Positions 16,425 to 24,433 of a DNA stretch of 31,280 nucleotides are shown in pieces (positions within the stretch are counted from its first letter, which is position 1; every line of letters starts with the position of its first letter). The position numbers and the translations under genes were made by a program. The stretch comes from Acidobacteriota bacterium (GTDB lineage: Bacteria; Acidobacteriota; Terriglobia; Terriglobales; Acidobacteriaceae): assembly GCA_003223595.1 (NCBI GenBank), contig QHVR01000403.1:1-31280 (forward strand), written 5' to 3'. The notes below the pieces were generated by a model. That model was not told the DNA's origin and did no database searches. It worked only from the letters and a program-made list of their open reading frames with translations.

Positions 16425-17114
16425 ATGCGCTCGCGTCTAATTCTGTTCACATTCGCCCTTTATCTAGCATTTGCATTGGGATGCAACAAGCAGCCGGCAG
16501 CTGACAACAGCAGTGATCCTAACCCCACGGATCAGAACGCACCCGCTTCCGCGGAGCAAGGTGGTTCTTCTACCCGTCAACCCAAAGAACGAAAAGAACA
16601 CAAGGCTGAAGCTCGCAGGATGGCGGTACCGGCAGGGACCGCCGTGACCATCAGCCTGGGGGACTCGATCGGCTCAAAGATCAGCCAGTCTGGCCAGACG
16701 TTCGCGGGTAGTGTCGCGAAAGACGTCGTGGTCGGCGGCCAAGTCGCCATTCGTCAAGGCGCCAATGTGAGCGGCACGGTAACGGATGCGAAGCCGCTGG
16801 GAAAATTCGCCGGTGGCGCGGTCCTGCAAGTGCGTTTGGATTCCATCAATAATGTGCAGGTCGCAGCTGCTGAGCGGACGTTCAACCAGAAAGGAAAAGG
16901 CAAACGCACTGCGGTAGCGACGGGTGGAGGCGCGGCCTTGGGCGGAATCATCGGCGGCCTGGTCGGCGGCGGCAAGGGCGCGGCTATTGGATTGGCCGCT
17001 GGCGCTGGTGCCGGGGCCGGGGGCTCGGCCCTGACCGGCAACAAGGACATCGTTCTTCCGGCCGAGTCGAACATCACCTTCGAACTGTCTCAGGCTCTTG
17101 AACTTAGGAAATAA
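16425..17114 (+). CDS. Exported glycine-zipper envelope protein (possible lipoprotein)
   Basis: A 229-residue exported protein with an N-terminal hydrophobic segment ending AFALGC. The cysteine suggests a lipoprotein, but the lipobox is imperfect (Ala rather than Leu at -3). A hydrophilic, charged linker (about residues 24-67) follows, then a beta-rich region (VPAGTAVTISLGDSIGSKIS, residues 68-145) and a glycine-zipper segment (GGGAALGGIIGGLVGGGKGA and on to about 205). It ends in a short strand (NITFELSQAL). Glycine zippers of this type insert in or associate with the outer membrane. It has a good ribosome-binding site, a candidate promoter and its own terminator, so it is probably monocistronic. 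The function is unknown. Confidence 0.8.
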   Translation: MRSRLILFTFALYLAFALGCNKQPAADNSSDPNPTDQNAPASAEQGGSSTRQPKERKEHKAEARRMAVPAGTAVTISLGDSIGSKISQSGQTFAGSVAKDVVVGGQVAIRQGANVSGTVTDAKPLGKFAGGAVLQVRLDSINNVQVAAAERTFNQKGKGKRTAVATGGGAALGGIIGGLVGGGKGAAIGLAAGAGAGAGGSALTGNKDIVLPAESNITFELSQALELRK

Positions 17115-17135
17115 CTAGGCTGAGCCGCAAGCCTT

Positions 17136-17180
17136 GCCCCATCCTCCCGCGTCCTGTGTGGCGGATGGGGCTTTTGATTT
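17136..17180 (+). terminator. Intrinsic terminator after the glycine-zipper gene
   Basis: GCCCCATCC (17136-17144) and GGATGGGGC (17163-17171) are perfect 9-base complements around an 18-base loop, followed directly by TTTTGATTT. It lies 22 bases after the stop codon and is the clearest rho-independent terminator in the window. Confidence 0.8.
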
Positions 17181-17330
17181 CCTGTTTCGTGTTTATGAAA
17201 GAGGTTTGCGAACTTTTGATTTGCGTGTCCCGCGCCGTTTTGGCACTTTGGTCACGCCCAAAAACTCGAATTTATCTTCCCAAACTCCACCCCTGATGTA
17301 ATAAAATTTGTGTTCCCCCCGGAATCACTT

Positions 17331-17549
17331 ATGGAAAAGTTTGATTTCAATCTGATCTTTTGCCTGATCGTGCAAGCGAACCTGGTGTTCGGCGTAGCTG
17401 GACTCGTCTGGCCCGAGAAGTTTATGTCTCTCTATGGGATCCTGATGTTTCCTTGGCCACCCAGCGAACGCGCGATTCGTGTGAACGGGCTTATTGCGAT
17501 TTTGGGATGGCTTCTAGTGCTGGCCAAGATGTTCATAACTCACCTGTAG
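17331..17549 (+). CDS. Small two-helix membrane protein of unknown function
   Basis: A 72-residue ORF starts at ATG 17331 with GGAA six bases upstream. It contains two hydrophobic segments, FNLIFCLIVQANLVFGVAGL at the N-terminus and VNGLIAILGWLLVLAKMFI near the C-terminus. They are separated by a short loop with WPEKFMSLYG and FPWPPSERAIR. It is probably an inner-membrane protein with both ends on the same side. I do not recognise a family with certainty. It stands alone between a terminator and the intergenic inverted repeat. Confidence 0.65.
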   Translation: MEKFDFNLIFCLIVQANLVFGVAGLVWPEKFMSLYGILMFPWPPSERAIRVNGLIAILGWLLVLAKMFITHL

Positions 17550-17633
17550 CGCCTGGTCGGACGAATCAGCCTGCAGAACCCACGATTCCGAGTCCAGATC
17601 CCGTAACCACCCCCAGAATTAGCCACAGATTCG

Positions 17634-17694
17634 CACGGATTTCACGGATCAGAATTCAAAGAGAATTGATCTCTGAAAATCCGTGAAATCCGTG
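17634..17694. repeat. Long inverted repeat, widespread intergenic 'CACGGATTTCACGGAT' type
   Basis: CACGGATTTCACGGAT (17634-17649) and its exact complement ATCCGTGAAATCCGTG (17679-17694) form a 16-bp perfect stem with a 29-base AT-rich loop. The left flank AGCCACAGATTCG is of the same style. I recognise the wording as close to dispersed intergenic sequences of the form 'CACAGATTTTCACGGATT' seen in many unrelated bacteria. Here it fills the gap between the small membrane protein and the Asp-box gene and could act as a transcript-stabilising or terminating hairpin. Confidence 0.75.
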
Positions 17695-17822
17695 GCCAGG
17701 CTCTCAGCTCATCCAAACGTAAAGTTATGTAAAAAGGTCCGGGTCCTCTCACGGAATCCAGTACAAATGTCTGCCGGAGCGGTACATCACCGATTCTGAT
17801 CATCGGCGGAGGATTCGTCGGA

Positions 17823-20800
17823 ATGAACTACAGCCGGATTGCTATCCTTCTTGTTTTCCTCACTCCTTTTGTCGCCGCACAGAAACGTCAGCCGAACAAG
17901 CCTACTGAACCAAACATGCCGACGACTCCTACCGGCGAGCCTGCGGAGGAGAAATTCGCTCCCGAAGCGGGTGTTGTGTCCCCGCCGAAGCCAGAGCCTG
18001 CCAAGTCTCCGTTTGAAGGAATGAAGTACCGCCTCGTCGGCCCATTCCGCGGCGGACGCGTACTCGCGGTTGCGGGCGTCCCGGGTCAAGCGGATACGTA
18101 TTATTTCGGCGCGGTCGCCGGGGGCATGTGGAAGACCACAGATGGCGGCCTCAACTGGCACCCGTTGTGGGATAAGTTTTCCGAAGCGTCGCCCTCCGTC
18201 GGCGCCATCGCTATTGCGCCGTCTGATCCCAATGTCATCTACGTCGGTACCGGCGAAGCCTGCATACGGGGCAATATCGTGATGGGCAACGGCGTGTATA
18301 AGTCCACCGACGCTGGAAAAACGTGGAAGTACTCAGGCCTGCGCGACACCCACTCGATCGGCCGTATGATCGTGCATCCCAAAGATTCGAACACAATTTA
18401 TGTCGCTGCTCTCGGCCATCCGTTTGGCCCGAACACCACCCGCGGAGTCTTCCGCTCGCGCGACGGCGGCAAAACCTGGCAGCGCATCCTATATGTGGAC
18501 GACAAGACCGGAGCCATCGACATCCAGTTCGATCAATCCAATCCCAACATTATGTTCGCGGGGATGTGGCAGGCAGTGCGCAGGCCGTGGACCATGGAAT
18601 CCGGAGGCCCGGGCAGCGGGCTGTATCGTTCCGCCGACGGCGGCGACGTCTGGACCAAACTCACGGGCAAGGGCTTGCCCGAAGGCACGGTCGGACGCAT
18701 TGGGATTGCCACTACTCCCAACCCGAACCGGATATACGCGCTGATCGAGGCCGAAAAGGGTGGTCTCTTCCGCTCAGATGACGGCGGCGAGAAATGGGAA
18801 CTCATCAATGAGGATCGGCGTTACCGTCAGCGCGCCTGGTATTACACACACGTGTTCGCCGATCCCAAGAATCCCGATGTGGTTTACATCCTGAACACAG
18901 GCTCGTACCGATCGATCGATGGCGGAAAGACTTTCAACTCCATCCACACGCCGCATGGTGATAACCATGGCTTCTGGATTGATCCCAACAATCCGCGGCG
19001 TCTAATCAACGGCAACGACGGCGGGGCAACCATTTCCACCGACGGCGGCGCCAGTTGGACCACGCTCTACAACCAGCCAACGGCGCAGTTCTACCACATC
19101 GCTGCCGACAACCGATTTCCCTACTGGCTGTACGGAGCGCAGCAGGATAATTCCACGGTCGCGATTGCCACGGCGAGTGCCAGCGGCGGCATCGATCAGA
19201 GCGACTTTCACGAGGTCGGCGGCGGTGAAAGCGGCTATGTCGCTCCCGATCCCAAGGACCCCGAGATCGTTTATGCCGGTTCGTATGGCGGAGACATTAC
19301 CCGCTACGATCATCACACCGAGCAAACGCAAGCGGTCAATCCGTGGCCGCGCAACGTGATCGGCTGGGGGATGGCTGATCTGAAGCACCGTTTCCAATGG
19401 ACCGAACCTATCGTGTTCTCGCCTCACGATCCGCACACTCTTTATTACGCTGGGGAAGTTCTTTTCAAGACCACCGATCAAGGTATGAGCTGGAGCATGA
19501 TTTCCCCCGACCTCACGCGCAACGACAAATCCAAGCAAGAGCCGGCCGGAGGCCCCATTACCAAAGACAACACCGGTGTCGAGGTGTATGACACCATCTT
19601 TTCGGTAGTGGAGAGTCCCGCCCAGAAAGACCTGATCTGGGCCGGCAGCGACGATGGTCTGATTCACATCACGAAGAATGGCGGCCAGAGCTGGGACAAT
19701 GTGACGCCCAAAACTATGCCCGAGTGGGGCACCGTCAGCATGATCGAAGCCTCGCCCACAGACGCAGGCACCGCCTACGTTGCCGTCGAGCGCCACAAGT
19801 CTGACGACTTCACGCCATATATTTTCAAGACGACCGATTTCGGAAAATCCTGGACCACGCTGGTGAACGGCATTCCTAAAGACGATTACGTACATGCCGT
19901 TCGCATCGATCCTAAGCGCAAGAACCTGCTCTACGCCGGCACCGAGCGCGGGGTGTACATCAGCTTCGACGACGGCGCGAATTGGCAACCGATGCAGCTC
20001 AACCTGCCCGTGGCTCCCATCAACGACCTGATCGTCAAAGGAGATGACCTGGCGGTCGCCACGCACGGTCGCTCATTCTGGGTCTTGGATGATCTATCCC
20101 CGTTGCGCCAATGGAATGAGGGGATGAAATCGGACGACGTGCACTTGTTTACGCCCGCCGAAGCAAATCACACGACATTCTCCGGATCTTTTTTTGGCCC
20201 AAGCGGAGCCGCGGGGCAAAATCCCCCAGCCGGTGCGGTCGTCTACTACTACCTGAAAACTGAAATCAAGAAGCCCGAAGAAAAGAAAGACGAGAAGAAG
20301 GAAGAGAAGAAATCCGAATCCGCCGCCAACCCTGCTGCAGTCGACGCGCCCGGCCGCGCTGCGACCACGCCGGATGCCAACTCTTCGGGCGATAAACCCG
20401 AATCGCGGATCAAGATCGAACTCCTCGATGCGAGTGGCAAGGTAATCCGGACTTATCCTCCCAAGCACCCTCCCGCTCCCGAAGCGGATGAAGGCTTTGG
20501 CAGTCACAAGCCTGAGGAATTGCCTACCGAAGCCGGCATCAACCGCTTTGTCTGGGATCTGCACTACGAACCCGTCCCGCGTATTCCCAACTCGCCGCTC
20601 TGGGGAGGTTCCACTGAGGGCCCGCTCGCTCTTCCTGGCGACTACCAGGTGCGCCTCACGGTTGACGGCAAGTCGCAAACGCAGGCCTTCAAAATCGTGC
20701 CCGACCCTCGCCTGAAAGTCACTGCAGAAGATCTAAAGAAGCAGTTCGATTTAATGCAGCAGATTCTGGGCAAAGTCACGCAAGTGCACGACGCGGTGCG

Positions 20801-21206
20801 CCAGATCCGCGACATCCGCGCGCAGATGGCCACGCTGGATAAGCGCCTGAAAGATGAAAAGAACCCGAACGCCAAAGCCTTGGCCGACGCCGGCAAGGAT
20901 CTGGACAAGAAGATGACCACAGTCGAGGAAGCGCTGATCCAGACAAAGTCGAAGAGCGGGCAGGATGTGCTGAACTATCCCATCCGTCTCAACAACCTGC
21001 TGGTCGCGCTCGGTGGAGTCGTGTCGAGCGCCGACGCCGCCCCCACGAAGCAGGACTATGAAATGTACGATGACCTGAGCAAACAGGCTGACGAACAGTT
21101 GTCGAAGTGGAGCGAGATCGTGAAAACGGATTTGCCTGCCTACAACAAGTTAGCCCAGGAGAAAGCGATTCCTGCGGTGGGGCTAGCTCCGCAAACGGAA
21201 GAGTAA
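17823..21206 (+). CDS. Secreted multi-Asp-box (BNR/sortilin-like beta-propeller) protein
   Basis: A 1127-residue exported protein. The signal peptide (IAILLVFLTPFVAA) is followed by a proline-rich stretch and YRLVGPFRGGRVLAVAGVP, the usual opening of this family. About ten Asp-box motifs lie between roughly residues 104 and 720, for example KTTDGGLNW, KSTDAGKTW, RSRDGGKTW, RSADGGDVW, RSDDGGEKW, KTTDFGKSW and SFDDGANW. They are typical of VPS10/sortilin-like ten-bladed propellers. A Lys/Glu-rich linker (about 818-840) leads to a beta-sandwich-like module (GDYQVRLTVDGKSQTQAFKI) and a C-terminal helical bundle. Relatives are often labelled 'glycosyl hydrolase', but I see no catalytic residues supporting that. 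A role in binding or processing an extracellular polymer or peptide is more cautious. It begins at ATG 17823 and appears monocistronic. Confidence 0.88.
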   Translation: MNYSRIAILLVFLTPFVAAQKRQPNKPTEPNMPTTPTGEPAEEKFAPEAGVVSPPKPEPAKSPFEGMKYRLVGPFRGGRVLAVAGVPGQADTYYFGAVAGGMWKTTDGGLNWHPLWDKFSEASPSVGAIAIAPSDPNVIYVGTGEACIRGNIVMGNGVYKSTDAGKTWKYSGLRDTHSIGRMIVHPKDSNTIYVAALGHPFGPNTTRGVFRSRDGGKTWQRILYVDDKTGAIDIQFDQSNPNIMFAGMWQAVRRPWTMESGGPGSGLYRSADGGDVWTKLTGKGLPEGTVGRIGIATTPNPNRIYALIEAEKGGLFRSDDGGEKWELINEDRRYRQRAWYYTHVFADPKNPDVVYILNTGSYRSIDGGKTFNSIHTPHGDNHGFWIDPNNPRRLINGNDGGATISTDGGASWTTLYNQPTAQFYHIAADNRFPYWLYGAQQDNSTVAIATASASGGIDQSDFHEVGGGESGYVAPDPKDPEIVYAGSYGGDITRYDHHTEQTQAVNPWPRNVIGWGMADLKHRFQWTEPIVFSPHDPHTLYYAGEVLFKTTDQGMSWSMISPDLTRNDKSKQEPAGGPITKDNTGVEVYDTIFSVVESPAQKDLIWAGSDDGLIHITKNGGQSWDNVTPKTMPEWGTVSMIEASPTDAGTAYVAVERHKSDDFTPYIFKTTDFGKSWTTLVNGIPKDDYVHAVRIDPKRKNLLYAGTERGVYISFDDGANWQPMQLNLPVAPINDLIVKGDDLAVATHGRSFWVLDDLSPLRQWNEGMKSDDVHLFTPAEANHTTFSGSFFGPSGAAGQNPPAGAVVYYYLKTEIKKPEEKKDEKKEEKKSESAANPAAVDAPGRAATTPDANSSGDKPESRIKIELLDASGKVIRTYPPKHPPAPEADEGFGSHKPEELPTEAGINRFVWDLHYEPVPRIPNSPLWGGSTEGPLALPGDYQVRLTVDGKSQTQAFKIVPDPRLKVTAEDLKKQFDLMQQILGKVTQVHDAVRQIRDIRAQMATLDKRLKDEKNPNAKALADAGKDLDKKMTTVEEALIQTKSKSGQDVLNYPIRLNNLLVALGGVVSSADAAPTKQDYEMYDDLSKQADEQLSKWSEIVKTDLPAYNKLAQEKAIPAVGLAPQTEE

Positions 21207-21211
21207 GGCGT

Positions 21212-21243
21212 TGAGGAGCAGGGTTTGTGAGGCCTGCTCCTCA
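21212..21243. terminator. Hairpin between convergent genes
   Basis: TGAGGAGCAGG (21212-21222) and CCTGCTCCTCA (21233-21243) are perfect 11-base complements around a ten-base loop. The hairpin sits in the 53 bp between the Asp-box gene (+) and the MmcQ/YjbR gene (-). It probably serves as a two-way terminator, although neither side has a T-run. Confidence 0.55.
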
Positions 21244-21259
21244 GCTGAATCTGGCGCGA

Positions 21260-21643
21260 TCACGCCTCCGCTTTCACGCGGTCTGCTAAACGCTTGGGCG
21301 CGAGGAGCGTGTAGCTGCCAAGCAAGAGTTCTCTGACTTCGTCCCAGTCAATCTTGCCCACGTCCAGCCGCAGCGCTACCCAGCCTCTCGAGGCGACGTA
21401 GGCCGGGAGATAAAATCTATCGGGCTGAGCCTCGACCAGTGCCTTGTTGTCGCCCGGCAAAACCTTTCCGGTGACTGCGACGATGCCATCGCCATGATGA
21501 TCATCGAGGAAGTATGAGAACGTCTTCTTGCGTACGAGGAACTGGGCGTGTGATCCGTAGATCTGGCGAGTGACGTCTGGAAGAGCAAGCGCAATTTCGG
21601 TGACGCGCGTGAGCCGAGGGTCTTCGGCGGATGGCTTCGGCAT
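21260..21643 (-). CDS. MmcQ/YjbR family protein
   Basis: A 127-residue cytoplasmic protein of the MmcQ/YjbR (double-wing DNA-binding-like) family. Family features are the opening LTRVTEIALALPDVTRQIYG, the strand FLVRKKTFSYFLDDHHGDGI, FYLPAYVASRGWVALRLD, and the closing WDEVRELLLGSYTLLAPKRL. Molecular function is poorly known; the fold is thought to bind nucleic acid or small ligands. ATG 21643 is preceded by AAGGGGA at good spacing. It is 69 bp downstream of the CHAD gene and could be read with it. Confidence 0.88.
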   Translation of the reverse strand: MPKPSAEDPRLTRVTEIALALPDVTRQIYGSHAQFLVRKKTFSYFLDDHHGDGIVAVTGKVLPGDNKALVEAQPDRFYLPAYVASRGWVALRLDVGKIDWDEVRELLLGSYTLLAPKRLADRVKAEA

Positions 21644-21712
21644 GCTGTCCCCTTAGACGCTGGGTATGATATCTCAAGCGGTAAGGTGGTGGCGCATGGT
21701 GAGCGCTAATCC

Positions 21713-22585
21713 TCACCCAACGAGCTTCATGGCCGAGCGCACAACCGGTTCGGCCGGTTCGGCCGAGCGGCGGCTTGGCTTTTTCTTGCCGAATACTCCG
21801 AAATAACGTTTGCGCAACTTTTCGGCTTGCGAGAGAGCCGACTCGAATTTGTCGCGAGTCGTTGATTTCAGATGTTGCATGAGCTTGCACTGAGCTCCAT
21901 GATCGAGAACCTTGTCCGCAATATTGACCAGCTCTTCCCAGTCATGCCACTCGCCAATTGCGCCTTTGACCGTTGCCAGGGCAGCAATCAAATCCTGATC
22001 AGCGGCATCGGCCAATCGAAGTACGTTTTGCAGTTCCTTTACTTGCAGCCGGAAAGGATGCAAGTTGGAGTGGTCGAGCCTTGGAATAGAGCCCAGCTCC
22101 GAAGCTAGCTTGAGCGCCGAAGAGGACGGGTCGGCGAGGAGTGTTTTCTTGTCCTCAATACTTTCTTCTTTCCGGCCCAGCTCTCGCTGCACCTGCTTCA
22201 AACGTCGCCTTAGTTTAGTGCCATCCTGTCGAGAAGCCGAATGAAATTTTCTGGCGTACTTGTGGCGTCGTGCTCCGAGGTGTTCCAGCAGCTGAACCGC
22301 GCAGTCCTGCTCAGCATCTTCGGCGTGGACGCTCGCCGCATAGGTGGTGAGTATATCCATGTCCCTGATTTTCCCTGCGCGCTTGCGAAGCCGGGAAAGA
22401 GGCTTAAGGACGCGTCGTCCGAGGCCGCTATTCTCGAGCCCGAAGGCTTGCAGCGTGGCTTCCATTTTCCGCGAGTTTGTTCGAAAATCGTGCACCTGCT
22501 CGGGCGTGGGTCTTGCCGACATGTTCTTAAGGAGCTTGCGAAGCTTGCCCGGGGGTTTTTGAACTCTCTTGAAATCAAGGGCCAT
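21713..22585 (-). CDS. CHAD domain protein
   Basis: A 290-residue all-helical protein rich in conserved His, Arg and Lys. The CHAD signature begins with VHDFRTNSRKMEATLQAFGL and continues with LSRLRKRAGKIRDMDILTTY. Basic helices follow (LEHLGARRHKYARKF, RLKQVQRELGRK), then HPFRLQVKELQNVLRLA and GEWHDWEELVNIADKVLDHG. CHAD domains bind inorganic polyphosphate through these basic surfaces and are often linked to polyphosphate granules. No CYTH partner domain or gene is visible. I chose ATG 22585 because AGGAG lies seven bases upstream; the longer ORF reaching back to 22732 has a non-CHAD, low-quality extension. Confidence 0.87.
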   Translation of the reverse strand: MALDFKRVQKPPGKLRKLLKNMSARPTPEQVHDFRTNSRKMEATLQAFGLENSGLGRRVLKPLSRLRKRAGKIRDMDILTTYAASVHAEDAEQDCAVQLLEHLGARRHKYARKFHSASRQDGTKLRRRLKQVQRELGRKEESIEDKKTLLADPSSSALKLASELGSIPRLDHSNLHPFRLQVKELQNVLRLADAADQDLIAALATVKGAIGEWHDWEELVNIADKVLDHGAQCKLMQHLKSTTRDKFESALSQAEKLRKRYFGVFGKKKPSRRSAEPAEPVVRSAMKLVG

Positions 22586-22761
22586 GAGTTGCTCCTGGCC
22601 AGACGAATTGTTTCGCGCTTCAGCAGAGTGCGCGACCGGTCCCATTTGTTTTTTTGGATGCGGGGAAAAAGTGGAGGTTGTCGCGCAAAGGGAGAACGCG
22701 GACGCCGTGCGAGAGTGAATTCGGCTACACACTCCTGCTGCGAGGGGCAGGCTCTGGAGCT

Positions 22762-23097
22762 TTAGAAACGCGGGTTGCTGCGGGGCGTATCCGGCTCACG
22801 GCGAAACCGGCGCGGCCAGGATTCATCCTGGGTTCTCCGCGCGGTGCCTTTTCGGCAAACTGCCAGAGCTCGCAACGCGAGCGACGCATGGTTAAGGGCG
22901 CGCAACTCCGGTGACAGCATACGCGAGTTGAACAGTTCCACTTCGCGTGCTGCGATCAGCCGCTCGGCCAATACTATGCGCATTTCAATCAGAGCCGGAT
23001 TCGACTCGAACAGGGCGGACATATACGTGCGATACCAGGGTTCCGAGCGATACAGTGCTTCGCGTCTCAGGGGTGCAGATCCATTTTCTAGTCCCAC
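22762..23097 (-). CDS. Small WY-motif protein, copy 2 (unknown function)
   Basis: A 111-residue ORF that is a diverged tandem copy of the gene just upstream. The shared core is P-W-Y-R-T-Y-M-S-A-L-F-E, then a helix with ERLIAAREVELFNS, then a second helix RALNHASLALRAL. It corresponds to PAWYKAYFDAMVE, ARHAIENRTIELRQ and DILHALTYLGIL in the neighbour. The basic C-terminal tail (RRTQDESWPRRFRRE) has no counterpart there. The GTG start at 23097 overlaps the upstream stop by ten bases, suggesting translational coupling, and keeps the WY motif in frame. A later ATG at 23022 would cut it off. No known domain or function is recognised; it should be cytoplasmic and helical. Confidence 0.6.
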   Translation of the reverse strand: MGLENGSAPLRREALYRSEPWYRTYMSALFESNPALIEMRIVLAERLIAAREVELFNSRMLSPELRALNHASLALRALAVCRKGTARRTQDESWPRRFRREPDTPRSNPRF

Positions 23098-23360
23098 AGC
23101 AGGCCCCCGCTCTCGGTATTCATATACATCAGAAGAATGCCAAGGTAAGTCAGCGCGTGAAGTATATCTTGTGCCTCGCGCGGGCTGCTCGGGGCAACCT
23201 GGCGGAGTTCGATGGTGCGATTTTCGATGGCGTGCCGTGCCCGCTCAATCTCAAGCAGCGCTTGACTTCGATCCCGCTCCACCATGGCATCGAAATACGC
23301 CTTGTACCAAGCTGGCTGTGCGCATCGTGGAGTTGGGCCGGTTTCCGATTTGGATTGCAT
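23088..23360 (-). CDS. Small WY-motif protein, copy 1 (unknown function)
   Basis: A 90-residue ORF starting at ATG 23360. It carries PAWYKAYFDAMVERD, a central amphipathic helix (RARHAIENRTIELRQ) and a C-terminal hydrophobic helix (DILHALTYLGILLMY). The spacing and pattern match the gene downstream, so the two are paralogues. I recall similar short 'WYxxYxxALxE' proteins scattered in acidobacterial genomes, but no assigned function. The ribosome-binding site is weak, and an 8-bp hairpin lies 18-39 bases upstream. It is 153 bp downstream of the repressor-like gene on the same strand. Confidence 0.6.
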   Translation of the reverse strand: MQSKSETGPTPRCAQPAWYKAYFDAMVERDRSQALLEIERARHAIENRTIELRQVAPSSPREAQDILHALTYLGILLMYMNTESGGLLWD

Positions 23361-23377
23361 AACGAATCTCGGAGAGA

Positions 23378-23399
23378 CAAACCCAAAAGCATGGGTTTG
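23378..23399 (-). repeat. Hairpin in the leader of the small WY-motif genes
   Basis: CAAACCCA (23378-23385) and TGGGTTTG (23392-23399) form a perfect 8-bp stem with a six-base loop. Read on the minus strand it lies between the repressor-like gene and the small-gene pair, ending 18 bases before the ATG at 23360. It is followed by TCTCTCC rather than a T-run, so it is a weak terminator at best and could instead be an operator or a leader structure. Confidence 0.4.
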
Positions 23400-23513
23400 C
23401 GGCTTGATCAGTTAATAAGAAGGGCTTCAGTCGGACAATACAGAAAAACACGTAGCGGAACAGCTATAACGTTGGCGATAACTGAGCTTGGTCCGTTGGA
23501 TTTTGCCGCAGCT

Positions 23514-24326
23514 TCACGGAGCGCCCGCAATCCACCACAACACTTTTCCAACAACGCGCAATCCGCCGGATTTGCTGAGCACGAAGGATTCATACTCGCG
23601 ATTCTCGGCCTCAAGCATCTCCAGCGTGTCATAGCGGCGAAGGCGGGACACGCTCAAGCCATGACCGTGGCTGGAAACGATCACGAGCTTTCCACAAAGC
23701 TGGTCGCGTTCGGTTTGAAACGAATCGACGGCAATAAGATCGCCCTGATGGATCAGCGGTTCCATCGAATGACCCTTCACCCGCAGCAAGCTGGTGTAGG
23801 CCGGATTCGGGCACCATGAGGCAGGAACGCCGATCATTTCTGCAACTGGCATTGTTCTTAAGCTGCGATGATCTCCGTCGGCGCCATGCGTTCCCACCAC
23901 CCCCTTCAAGAGGGGAATGCCAATGACTTGGGGCAGCTTCTGATCGATACCCGTAGTTGCGGGATGAACTAATTCCAGCGCGGGAGCTTCCGTGCGTTTC
24001 TTACGCGAACTGCCGCCCAGTGCGTGTACCATTTTTGCCGGTTGGATCCCCGCTTTCTCCCAGAAGAACCAAGCCTCGGTCTTGTCCCCTAAATTTCCCA
24101 GCTGAATGAAGTGCTCGGCTGAGGGTTGGAGCAAGCCTCGCTCCCAGCGCGAAATTGTCATGGCGGAGCATTCCATTCGGCGCGCCAGTTCGGCCTGATT
24201 GATGGTCAGGTGCTCGCGAAGTGCCGTGATCTGGGTGGCCCACTCGGGAAGCGAGTTGGCCCTGCCTTTCTTCTTCATGACGCTGTCAACCATGATACCT
24301 TTGCGGCCGCAAGGCCCGAAGCTCAT
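23514..24326 (-). CDS. XRE-type HTH + S24 peptidase-like repressor, probably non-cleaving
   Basis: A 270-residue protein with a helix-turn-helix (TINQAELARRMECSAMTISR, residues about 41-60) and a C-terminal LexA/CI-like S24 domain. The nucleophile region RVKGHSMEPLIHQGDLIAVD is intact (serine at about 187). The strand that normally carries the catalytic lysine (V-K-R-L) reads LSVSRLRR, so the lysine is a serine and self-cleavage is probably lost. The middle holds a linker (SSRKKRTEAPALE) and IPLLKGVVGTHGADG near the usual cleavage loop. A good promoter lies just upstream. GGGGAG sits eight bases before ATG 24326; a GTG one codon earlier and ATGs at 24293 and 24278 are alternatives. It diverges from ridA with 107 bp between them and may control ridA or itself. 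Confidence 0.83.
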   Translation of the reverse strand: MSFGPCGRKGIMVDSVMKKKGRANSLPEWATQITALREHLTINQAELARRMECSAMTISRWERGLLQPSAEHFIQLGNLGDKTEAWFFWEKAGIQPAKMVHALGGSSRKKRTEAPALELVHPATTGIDQKLPQVIGIPLLKGVVGTHGADGDHRSLRTMPVAEMIGVPASWCPNPAYTSLLRVKGHSMEPLIHQGDLIAVDSFQTERDQLCGKLVIVSSHGHGLSVSRLRRYDTLEMLEAENREYESFVLSKSGGLRVVGKVLWWIAGAP

Positions 24327-24354
24327 CACGCCTGCTCCCCGCCGGGCTCAGGAG

Positions 24355-24382
24355 AGTATACTGCCGGGAATCAAGCTGGCAA
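24355..24382 (-). promoter_or_regulatory. Sigma70-type promoter of the S24-like repressor gene
   Basis: On the minus strand TTGCCA (24377-24382) and TATACT (24355-24360) are separated by 16 bp, and each matches the consensus at five of six positions. Transcription would start near 24348, about 20 bases before the ATG at 24326. The -10 overlaps the palindrome AGTATACT (24355-24362), flanked by two direct GCCGGG copies (24341-24346 and 24363-24368). That would be a plausible operator for self-repression, but this is only inference. Confidence 0.55.
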
Positions 24383-24433
24383 TACGGATTCTGCTGAAAA
24401 CCGGGGGCCCTCGACGGGTAAAACACGACTCAT

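Noticed and set aside
19002..20066. 354-codon antisense frame
   Set aside because: It is opposite the Asp-box gene, has no family similarity, and its length follows from codon bias of the real gene.
22241..22765. 174-codon plus-strand frame over the CHAD gene
   Set aside because: Antisense to the CHAD coding sequence, which has a good ribosome-binding site and family motifs.
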